Assembly: GCF_001632845.1 (NCBI RefSeq)
Contig: NZ_CP011994.1
Location: 186,001 to 250,000, forward strand
DNA length: 64,000 nucleotides
Source: Ectothiorhodospira sp. BSL-9
Lineage (GTDB): Bacteria > Pseudomonadota > Gammaproteobacteria > Ectothiorhodospirales > Ectothiorhodospiraceae
Reading direction: 5' to 3'
Numbering within the stretch: the first letter of the stretch is position 1; every line of letters starts with the position of its first letter. This document shows, piece by piece, positions 57,806 to 64,000 of this stretch. Under the pieces are notes generated by a model, which saw only the letters and a program-made list of their open reading frames with translations, had not been told where the DNA came from and did no database searches. The position numbers were made by a program, and so were the translations under genes.

Positions 57806-58011
57806 CACTCTTCGTTAAATATTTCTTCCATCGAGACGCCTTTCAGCTTTCCTTCCCGGTAGGCCTTGAGTCTCTTTTCAGATTGTTCAGCCCATACCTC
57901 ATCGAGCTTCTTATCCGGCTCATCCAAACTCTTTATCAGACCCTCAACCAAGGTGAACCGCTCTTCTGGTTTTAGTTTCATCGCCTCGTCTAACAGCTCT
58001 TTCATGCTCAT
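57805..58011 (-). CDS. addiction module antitoxin (TIGR02574-like), orphan
   Basis: The 68-residue acidic helical protein (MSMKELLDEAMKLKPEERF, LVEGLIKSLDEPD, WAEQSEKRLKAYREGKLKG) matches the small antitoxin family that precedes ParE/RelE toxins. The toxin gene that should follow is reduced to a dozen codons. Confidence 0.85.
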   Translation of the reverse strand: MSMKELLDEAMKLKPEERFTLVEGLIKSLDEPDKKLDEVWAEQSEKRLKAYREGKLKGVSMEEIFNEE

Positions 58012-58063
58012 TGTGTTTATTAACCCGGCGATCAAATAGCTATGTATGTGTTACGCTCGGAGC

Positions 58064-58197
58064 ATGGAACAAGAAGACGCTCACACACTGCATACGGCCG
58101 CGCAGGAAGAGAAGCGTAAGACAACTGTGCCTCTGTCCGAACGCGGTTTCACCCGCCAAGAGATTGGCGAAGAACTCGGAGTCCACCATCTTACGAT
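58064..58197 (+). pseudogene. IS630-like transposase N-terminal fragment
   Basis: The plus frame reads EDAHTLHTAAQEEKRKTTV, SERGFTRQEIGEELGVHHLT, a helix-turn-helix segment typical of IS630-family transposase N-termini. The match ends at about 58197, where minus-strand cassette sequence takes over. Confidence 0.5.
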
Positions 58198-58295
58198 GAA
58201 AGGGAACCTGATAAATCATCTACAGAGCAATCCAAAATTCGAGCTAGTTCTTGCTGATCCTCATCGCAGAGTTCGATTGTTGTATTTACTTACAT
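58191..58295 (-). pseudogene. small cassette gene remnant with a stop at codon 2
   Basis: A strong ribosome site (AAGGAGG) lies 5 bases before ATG 58295, but the next codon is TAA. The frame then continues VNTTIELCDEDQQELARILD to a stop at 58191. It directly follows an attC-like end box, the position of the next cassette. The family is not recognised. Confidence 0.4.
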
Positions 58296-58316
58296 GCTTC
58301 CTCCTTATCTACCTAT

Positions 58317-58386
58317 CGCTAACGTTCAAAATCACCGGCGTTGCGCGGCCTTATCGCGCAGCGTCCGGTGCATTGCAGGGTTGGGC
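58317..58386 (-). repeat. attC-like recombination site
   Basis: On the minus strand box GCCCAAC is followed by a GCACCGGACGC arm. A 20-nt spacer follows, then the GCGCCGGTG arm and box GTTAGCG, 70 bp in total. The stop codon of the 391-residue gene is inside it. Confidence 0.65.
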
Positions 58387-59526
58387 GTCGCCGCAAAATC
58401 TTGCGAGTTCGCGCTCCAGCGCATTTAGCAAGCCGGCGGGAACGCTTAACGACTTTCGGCCTGACAAATTAACAAGTGATGGCGAAATGCCAAGGTAGCG
58501 AGGAATTTCAGCGACCACCTCCGCTGGAATGCCAGATAGATCGTAGCTCACCTGCGGCGCGAAGCCGCTTGAACCGTTGCTGTGGATTCGTTCGATAGTA
58601 AAGAGACGGGCTAGCTCTTGAAGTCGCTTCTCGTGAGTAGCCACATATGCAATGCAAAGCTCGGAAGGAGACTCCGAAAATAGCATCTCTGGAAAGCGGA
58701 GAAGGAACATATCCCAGGCAGTCGACCGCACAATGCACAATGCTTTCTCGACAGTGGTGTTTGACTGGATTCCCAGCAGCTTCCCTGCTCGATCACAGAA
58801 ATAGTGCAGTGCTAAGTGAGCCTCTCGTGAGAGCATGATTCCGAGATCCTCACGCAGAAACCTAATGAATTCCTCATGCTTTCTGGCTGGCGACGCTTTG
58901 GGCTGTTCGAGCTTGTGAAGTAAAACCATCTTGATTAGCGCGATTTGCGTTGCTTCAATCATTCCAGCGAGCGCCTGTCGTTCGTAATTGTTCGCAAAGG
59001 ACGTAACTCGATGCTCTGCGACTTCCTGCAACGTCTTTGCGCCTACTTCGCTGGTGTAATGCGCAACAGCCTCTGGATTTGGAATGACTTCTCCGGTCGC
59101 GAGGAAGTGCTCTTCATTCATGGAGTGAAGACGCAATAGTGCTTCCGTGCGTCTAATGGCATTGGGCAAAAAGTCATGCTGCGCTGCTTTTGCGAAGTGT
59201 TCCATGTAATAGAACATGGGGCTAAAGTCCCAGCCCTTTTCCGTCACAAAACGAAGGAAACCCTCAAAGCCATCTGATACCGCCTTTCCGGAAACTCGCT
59301 TGTCGATGGCATCCAGAATATTTGAGTCGAGCAATGCACTCGGATACATACCAAACGTAATCTTCCCGTTTGACAACAATTCATCGTTGAGAAGCGCGGG
59401 GCGTCTCCCTTCAAACTGATCCACCAAGTAGAGCGGCAATGACTCACCGAATTGACGTGTCCCTGTCAAGAATTGCGAAGGATAGGGAGAGTGATGCACC
59501 TCCCACAAGAACGTTCCACCATGCAT
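58351..59526 (-). CDS. unknown 391-residue cassette protein
   Basis: I do not recognise this family. The protein is soluble, without signal peptide or membrane segments, and rich in aromatic and charged residues. A long helical middle holds several histidines (LLRLHSMNEEHFLATGE, LHKLEQ, ALHYFCDRAGKLLG). The last residues are encoded by attC-like DNA. It is bounded by attC-like sites on both sides, so it is a complete cassette, unusually large for one. Base composition is clearly lower in GC than the core genes. Being next to a TIR protein, a defence role is a guess only. Confidence 0.8.
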   Translation of the reverse strand: MHGGTFLWEVHHSPYPSQFLTGTRQFGESLPLYLVDQFEGRRPALLNDELLSNGKITFGMYPSALLDSNILDAIDKRVSGKAVSDGFEGFLRFVTEKGWDFSPMFYYMEHFAKAAQHDFLPNAIRRTEALLRLHSMNEEHFLATGEVIPNPEAVAHYTSEVGAKTLQEVAEHRVTSFANNYERQALAGMIEATQIALIKMVLLHKLEQPKASPARKHEEFIRFLREDLGIMLSREAHLALHYFCDRAGKLLGIQSNTTVEKALCIVRSTAWDMFLLRFPEMLFSESPSELCIAYVATHEKRLQELARLFTIERIHSNGSSGFAPQVSYDLSGIPAEVVAEIPRYLGISPSLVNLSGRKSLSVPAGLLNALERELARFCGDAQPCNAPDAAR

Positions 59527-59558
59527 ATTCAGAGCTCATCCGGTAGCTTGATTGCGAC

Positions 59559-59653
59559 GCCCAACGTTTGGCGTAACCTCGGACCCCATAAAGTGGCGTG
59601 AGGAACGAACGGAACGCCGCTTTATGGGGTCCGAGGTTACGCCTTTGTTGGGC
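59559..59653 (-). repeat. well-preserved attC site after the TIR gene
   Basis: The terminal boxes GCCCAAC (59559-59565) and GTTGGGC (59647-59653) are perfect complements. Inside, 24-bp perfect arms lie at 59570-59593 and 59620-59643 around a 26-nt loop. The TIR stop codon is 4 bases from the outer box. Box sequence, symmetry, size and position all fit an integron attC. Confidence 0.85.
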
Positions 59654-59657
59654 GCAG

Positions 59658-60611
59658 TTATTGTTGAAGTGGCCGTATAAAAAGACTCCAATAATATTCA
59701 GCCGCGCCTTGTTGGGATAGAGCTTCATCCTTCCTGTTACCGTACATTTGCATGCCAAGTGGCTTGAGCTGCAATGTGTATCCATCATCAATGACAGTGC
59801 ACTGTTCATTGAACGAATTTCTTTGTACGTCCGCCGTATGAGAAAAGGCTATACCGGAAGAGCCAAATCCACTTTTGCCATAATATACAGAGCACTCTGA
59901 GACTCGTTCGCCATTATCATAAATAAATGAAGAAAAACTTGTTTCATCCAATCTCTTGAATCTAACCTTTATGTGCGGATTTCGTGACGCAAGCTCTTGG
60001 AGAGAGCCATCAAAATAGCGTGCAATATACTCGTAACTATCTTCTAAAAACTGATCGCGCTCATGATCGTCAAATTTCTTCTTTATGCGCAAATCACTTG
60101 ATCGGTCACCTTGGAGTTTTCTCGCTCCAACATCTACGGAAAAGGCACCATTATTTTGGATAGAGGCGGGCTCTTGTACAGCTTCAGCAGCATTACGTAC
60201 ATCCTTTGCCACAATACTGAAGGCCTCATGCGGGTTGGCGAACATTGATATTGCCTTACCGTCTGTAGGAGTTGCTCTTAAGTTACCAAATGGAGCGGAA
60301 TGCCAATCACAAGGATGAACAATTACCGGAATGACTATTGAACTACCATTCTCATGCTGTTCGATTGCGCGAGCCATCTCTTTTTCGTAGCAATAATCGG
60401 ATGCTAGAAAGTGAGCACTGACAAGCAGCAATATAATCTGAGAGTTTTCTAACTCATTGCTTATGACTTGACCGAAATCACTTCCGGCTGTAATTCGCCG
60501 ATCATGCCACGAAGAAATGGCTCCTTGACGCCTGAGTAAAGCCAAATGGGTTTCAAGCTCATTACGCATTTCTTCGTCTTTGTGAGAATAAGAAAAGAAC
60601 AGCTTTGCCAT
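59658..60611 (-). CDS. TIR domain protein in an integron-like cassette
   Basis: From the ATG at 60611 it has 317 residues. Residues 1-145 are a TIR domain: KLFFSYSHKDE, the loop SSWHDRRITAGSDF, and SDYCYEKEMARAI, where Glu78 is the likely NADase catalytic residue. Residues about 160-317 form a second domain I cannot name (KKFDDHERDQFLEDSYEYIA, VRFKRLDETSFSSF, SECSVYYGKSGFGSSGI). Bacterial TIR proteins of this kind usually deplete NAD+ during phage defence. The low GC and the attC at its 3' end mark it as acquired. Confidence 0.88.
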   Translation of the reverse strand: MAKLFFSYSHKDEEMRNELETHLALLRRQGAISSWHDRRITAGSDFGQVISNELENSQIILLLVSAHFLASDYCYEKEMARAIEQHENGSSIVIPVIVHPCDWHSAPFGNLRATPTDGKAISMFANPHEAFSIVAKDVRNAAEAVQEPASIQNNGAFSVDVGARKLQGDRSSDLRIKKKFDDHERDQFLEDSYEYIARYFDGSLQELASRNPHIKVRFKRLDETSFSSFIYDNGERVSECSVYYGKSGFGSSGIAFSHTADVQRNSFNEQCTVIDDGYTLQLKPLGMQMYGNRKDEALSQQGAAEYYWSLFIRPLQQ

Positions 60612-60640
60612 AAGACTTCTTCTTTTTTGAAAGTAACCAT

Positions 60641-60659
60641 CCCCCGGCAAAGCCGGGGG
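60641..60659. repeat. GC hairpin upstream of the TIR gene
   Basis: The sequence CCCCCGGC / GCCGGGGG with an AAA loop forms an 8-bp stem 30 bp upstream of the TIR start. It could terminate read-through from the right or be an IS200-like end. The surrounding 60612-60884 holds no gene I can support. Confidence 0.5.
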
Positions 60660-60884
60660 CTTTGAATCCTGAATCCGTGGCCAACCCCGTCTGCCGAACC
60701 GGAAACCGGCTGTTACGTCCCGCACTGATCCCGCTTGCCACCCCCTCGCCATCCCAGGTTCCTTGAGGGCCTGTTAAAGCACATCCCCGCCTTCAATCCG
60801 GGACATCCGGGTCAAAGAAAAGGCCGGTGCACCTCTGGTAGTGTGAAATCTTCGACCAAATCACAACACCAAAAGGCACCGGCC

Positions 60885-61418
60885 ATGGCTTTGATCCTGC
60901 CAGGGATTGCGTCCCTTGAGCAACACTTATCGGCCCTGTTGACTCATCCCGAGGGCTATCGACCCAAGCCGTGTCCGCATTGTGGTCGCGCCGGGCTGTG
61001 GTGCCACGGGTGCTATGGCCGCAAGGCCGACCGGGATCGTGGTGGCACCCTGAATCCGATTCCCATTACGCGATTTCGATGCCCGGGGTGTTGCCGCACC
61101 TGTTCGAGGTTGCCCGAGTGCATTCCCCCACATCGTTGGTATCTGTGGGCGGTACAGCAGTGGGCATTGCTGACACTCCTGGCGGGGCGTTCCTGCCGCG
61201 CCCTGAGCCGGGAGGGGATGCTGGGCAGGCACACCCTGGGGCGGTGGATGCACCGTTGGCGGGAGCGGTTTCACCTGCACGCCTTTGCCTTGTGTCAGCA
61301 CGACCCTGGGTGGGGGCGTTATCCCGGCATGGCCACCTTGTGGCCGGCGGTGCTGGCCTGCATGCCGCTGTCAGGGGCGATGATCCGGGTACAGCATGTC
61401 GGGATCGCCATCCCATGA
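60885..61418 (+). CDS. zinc-ribbon transposase-associated protein (DUF6431-like)
   Basis: From ATG 60885 the protein has 177 residues. The N-terminal half has a metal-binding array (CPHCGRAGLWCHGC, then RCPGCCRTC) like DUF6431 and other IS-borne zinc ribbons. The C-terminal half is helical (HTLGRWMHRWRERF). A second gene starts at 61549 with a good AGGAGG site but is cut after three codons by IS66 copy E. That arrangement suggests a two-gene IS. Confidence 0.55.
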   Translation: MALILPGIASLEQHLSALLTHPEGYRPKPCPHCGRAGLWCHGCYGRKADRDRGGTLNPIPITRFRCPGCCRTCSRLPECIPPHRWYLWAVQQWALLTLLAGRSCRALSREGMLGRHTLGRWMHRWRERFHLHAFALCQHDPGWGRYPGMATLWPAVLACMPLSGAMIRVQHVGIAIP

Positions 61419-61648
61419 AGGCACGGGGATGCCCGTGGCGGGACAGGGGGTCAGTCGTGTTTCCATGACTCCACACAGTCTGCCCCTTGGACGGGGGGGG
61501 CGCTGGGTTTTGCTGGGCGTTCCCTATCCGGCCCCAGGAGGCCTGCCCATGAAAATCGTACGCGTCCGCTAGAACCCATATTTCATAGCCCGCCCTGATC
61601 CCCCATCGTCTCCGGCACGATCTCAAGCAACCAAGGAGATGTGCCGGC

Positions 61649-62032
61649 ATGAACAGAGGTGTCCGACAGCGCAAGCGCGCTTTCTGGAAGGAGTTGGTCC
61701 AGCAGTGGGCGGCTTCAGGCCAGAGCAAGGCGGCCTTTGCCCTTCAGCACGGGGTCACCCCCCAGCAGTTGTCCCAGTGGGCAGTGCGCTATCCGGAATG
61801 GGTGGTGGCCACAGTCGATTCCAAGGCGGAGCATTCGCCCTCGAAGCCAGCTGTCGGGACGCAGCGCTTTTTGACGGTGCGCACGGTGGAGGACGACCCT
61901 GATCCCGTGGACCTGTCGCCGCAGCCCGGCGGACCGGTGGTTTTGGCGCTGAGAAATGGCCGTCGACTCGAGTTGTATCCGGGGTTTTGCGCCCAGACCC
62001 TGCAACGGGCCATGGAGGTCCTGGAAGCATGA
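61649..62032 (+). CDS. tnpA: IS66 accessory protein TnpA (copy E)
   Basis: The 127-residue protein carries more substitutions than the other copies, for example FALQHGV for FARQHGV and VVLALRNGRR near the end. Confidence 0.9.
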   Translation: MNRGVRQRKRAFWKELVQQWAASGQSKAAFALQHGVTPQQLSQWAVRYPEWVVATVDSKAEHSPSKPAVGTQRFLTVRTVEDDPDPVDLSPQPGGPVVLALRNGRRLELYPGFCAQTLQRAMEVLEA

Positions 62033-62394
62033 TCGCGTGGCCCACGGGCGTGGCCATCCACCTGGCAGTGGCGCCGGTGGATTTCCGCAAGGCCTTCGAT
62101 GGTCTGTGCATCGAGATCGTCGAGGCCCTGGAGCGGGATCCGCTCAGCGGTGAGTTGTTCGTCTTCCGCAACCGGGCCGGGGACAAGCTCAAGGCCCTGT
62201 ACTGGGATGGCCAGGGCTTTGTGATGATCTACAAGCGCCTGGAGAAGGGGCGCTTCAAGTGGCTCCAGCAGGTGGATGGAGATGCAGAGGGTGAGGTTCG
62301 GCTCTCCCGCAGCCAGATGCAGGCGCTGTTCGAGGGTATCGATTGGCGGCGCCTGGAAACCCCTCGAAAATGCCTTGCCACAGCCACCCGCTGA
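62029..62394 (+). CDS. tnpB: IS66 accessory protein TnpB (copy E)
   Basis: 121 residues, with an ATGA overlap to tnpA. It appears identical to copy B. Confidence 0.92.
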   Translation: MIAWPTGVAIHLAVAPVDFRKAFDGLCIEIVEALERDPLSGELFVFRNRAGDKLKALYWDGQGFVMIYKRLEKGRFKWLQQVDGDAEGEVRLSRSQMQALFEGIDWRRLETPRKCLATATR

Positions 62395-62453
62395 TAGATA
62401 AATACCATCAACAAGTCAGCCACTTAGCGCTTTCGGAATGGTAAAATGCGGGC

Positions 62454-62720
62454 ATGTTCAAGGGCGCTGCACAAGACCTGCCGACACCCCCTTCCGGCCT
62501 GCGCGAATCGCAGTTCCGCGCTGCCCTGGCGGACCGTGATCAGCTCATTGAGCAGCAGTCCCAGCTACTCGCCCAGCAGCAGTCCACGATCAATGAGCTG
62601 AGCGAACAACTGGAGAATCTCAAGCGCCAGGTCCTTGAGGCCCAGCGCAAACGCTTCGGTCAAAGCTCCGAGCGCGGGTGTTACCTCCAGGAGGATCTCT
62701 TCCACCCGCAGGAAGCCCCC
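62454..62720 (+). pseudogene. tnpC: IS66 transposase TnpC N-terminal fragment (copy E)
   Basis: The first 89 or so codons match the other copies (MFKGAAQDLP to FHPQEAP). After that the frame runs into unrelated DNA and stops at 62786, without any catalytic residue. Confidence 0.93.
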
Positions 62721-62749
62721 GGCGGCTGTCAAGGTTGTTGGAACCCGGG

Positions 62750-62958
62750 TCATGCAGCCTCTAATGAGACACGAGGATCATTTTGAGTTTCAGGGTTGAG
62801 CCACACCGGACCCACCGGCGTCCAGTTACGGGTCTCACCGGACCAGCGCTCGGGTTTGGCGGCACGGGCAGCCTGGTAGAGCTGGTGACGGCGCGCCAGG
62901 ATCTCGTGATCCAGGCCTCGATGGCGTTCGTCAGGCGTGACGTAACGGATCCCACTGT
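62750..62958 (-). pseudogene. IS3-family transposase C-terminal fragment
   Basis: The minus frame reads HSGIRYVTPDERHRGLDHEI, LARRHQLYQAARA, RWSGETRNWTPVGPVWLNPE to a stop at 62750. This is the typical end of an IS3-type integrase-core transposase. The upstream part is replaced by the next IS3 element at about 62957. Confidence 0.75.
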
Positions 62959-63029
62959 GAAGTGGACCCCATCCACTGGACCACCTGACAGGGGGGTTAA
63001 GCTCTAACCGGGGTTGTAGCTCTCAGGCG

Positions 63030-63881
63030 TCAGGCCGCCCGAGTCAGAGGTTGGTTGAAGTAAACCTCATCCGGTGTTGCGTCGTCCAGCCCCTGATGGG
63101 GCCGCTCGGCGTTGTACCAGGTGAAGTACTGCTTCAGATCCTGGCGTAAGTGGACGCCATTATCAAAGGCCTTCAGGTAGACGCACTCGTACTTCACGCT
63201 GCGCCAGAGCCGCTCCACAAAGATGTTGTCCTGGTAACAGCCCTTACCGTCCATGCTGATCTGGATTTTGTGGTCTTTCAGCACCTGGGTGAACGCCTTG
63301 CTGGTGAACTGGCAGCCTTGGTCCGTGTTGAATATCTCGGGTCGCCCATGGCGTGCCAGAGCCTCCTCAAGGGCATCAATGCAGAAGTCGGTGTCCAGGG
63401 TGTTCGACACACGCCAGGAGAGCACACGACGACTGTGCCAGTCCATGATGGCCACCAGGTACATGAACCCCCGGGCCATCGGGATGAACGTCACATCGGT
63501 CGCCCAGACCTGGTTGGGACGATCGATCACCAGATCCCGCAGCAGGTAGGGATAGATCTGGTGGCCCTCGCCCGGTCGACTGGTGCGCGGCCTCGGATAC
63601 ACGGCGTGCAGGCCCATCTGGCGCATCAGCCGCTGGACTCGCTTGCGGTTTACCGGGTGGCTCAAGCGGTTGAGGTAGGCCCTCATCCGCCGCGAACCAT
63701 AGAACGGCCTTCGCAGGTATTCCTCGTCAATCAGGCGCATCAGCTCCAGGTCGCTATCCTGGGTCGGCTTGGGCCGGTAGTACACCGAAGAACGGCTGAT
63801 GTCGAGCAACTGACACTGTCGCCGGACGCTGACATCAACCGCCTGCGGCTCCACCAGGGCCTGTCGCTGGGCCCGGCTCAA
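63030..63881 (-). CDS. IS3-family transposase OrfB (integrase core)
   Basis: The 283-residue protein has an HTH_21-like part (SVRRQCQLLDISRSSVYYRP) and an rve DDE core: D in WATDVTFIPM, D in FNTDQGCQFTS, and E in DNIFVERLWRSVKYE. It starts at a TTG overlapping the orfA stop, or is made by programmed frameshifting as usual for IS3. Confidence 0.92.
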   Translation of the reverse strand: MSRAQRQALVEPQAVDVSVRRQCQLLDISRSSVYYRPKPTQDSDLELMRLIDEEYLRRPFYGSRRMRAYLNRLSHPVNRKRVQRLMRQMGLHAVYPRPRTSRPGEGHQIYPYLLRDLVIDRPNQVWATDVTFIPMARGFMYLVAIMDWHSRRVLSWRVSNTLDTDFCIDALEEALARHGRPEIFNTDQGCQFTSKAFTQVLKDHKIQISMDGKGCYQDNIFVERLWRSVKYECVYLKAFDNGVHLRQDLKQYFTWYNAERPHQGLDDATPDEVYFNQPLTRAA

Positions 63882-64000
63882 CGACCGAGCCTGCGTGATA
63901 AAAAATCGCGTTCCACCGTCAGCTTGCCGATCTCACGGTACAGGGTGTCGATCTCCTCCTGAGTCTTCTGGGCCGCCTTGCCCCCACCCTTGCCCTCGAA
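63878..64000 (-). CDS. IS3-family OrfA, C-terminal part (5' end outside window)
   Basis: The frame from the window edge reads KTQEEIDTLYREIGKLTVER, DFLSRRLGR and stops at 63878. This is the usual leucine-zipper end of OrfA, directly ahead of orfB. Confidence 0.85.
   Translation of the reverse strand, partial: FEGKGGGKAAQKTQEEIDTLYREIGKLTVERDFLSRRLGR

Larger units (their letters stand above)
61558..62720 (+). mobile_element. IS66 element, copy E (right end missing)
   Basis: The left end GTACGCGTCCGCTAG is intact, and the element is cut within tnpC at about 62720, where foreign IS sequence begins. It is the most diverged of the five copies and probably the oldest. Confidence 0.93.
62957..64000 (-). 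mobile_element. IS3-family element (right end beyond window)
   Basis: The left end is near 62957 (TGTGAAGTGGACCCC). It carries a complete orfB and the 3' part of orfA on the minus strand. It is inserted into the older IS3-type fragment, so this is an IS-in-IS nest. Confidence 0.8.

Overview
The window is GC-rich gammaproteobacterial chromosome. Gene orders such as recN-fur-bamE/rnfH-ratA/smpB, rnhA-dnaQ, tig-clpP-clpX-lon-hupB-ppiD and ilvB-ilvN-ilvC are those of gammaproteobacteria. The overall flavour is that of the Chromatiales / Ectothiorhodospiraceae, but I cannot fix the genus from sequence alone.

1-32.4 kb is conserved core genome. In order it holds: the recN 3' end, fur, bamE, rnfH-ratA, a sodium-coupled transporter and smpB; dnaQ, rnhA and a methyltransferase, with divergent mltD; a PP2C phosphatase followed by two FHA proteins; the yejABEF-type peptide ABC importer, whose yejA carries a one-base frameshift; fabI; ppiD, two tRNAs and hupB; the proteostasis block lon, clpX, clpP and tig, with a heat-shock-like promoter before lon; five tRNAs; pssA with a Psd-like protein that lacks the expected self-cleavage serine; ilvB-ilvN-ilvC; and ychJ.

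32.3-64 kb is an accessory island that runs to the window edge. Beneath the transposons it reads as a decayed chromosomal integron cassette array. Short genes lie on the minus strand: TIR-domain protein, unknown 391-residue protein, addiction antitoxin, RHH antitoxin, DUF4160/DUF2442, HigB/HigA twice, YefM/YoeB and a CxxC zinc-ribbon protein. Several end inside or next to attC-like inverted repeats (best at 59559-59653, with 7-bp end boxes and 24-bp perfect arms). Several toxin-antitoxin cassettes carry their own TTGACA-type promoter just after the preceding attC end. No integron integrase is in the window. Two group II intron remnants lie among the cassettes, one beside an attC half-site.

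The island also holds a type I restriction-modification operon (hsdM-hsdS-rhuM/fic-hsdR). It is broken by two different IS66-family elements and by a frameshift. Five copies of one 2567-bp IS66 element are present: three intact single insertions or inner copies, one split by another copy inserted into it, and one truncated at the right. A nested pair splits a diguanylate cyclase gene that lies behind a CheB-like methylesterase. A segment of about 460 bp (3' end of ychJ plus the zinc-ribbon gene) is directly repeated 24.96 kb apart at 32.27 and 57.23 kb. The right end (60.6-64 kb) is layered IS debris.
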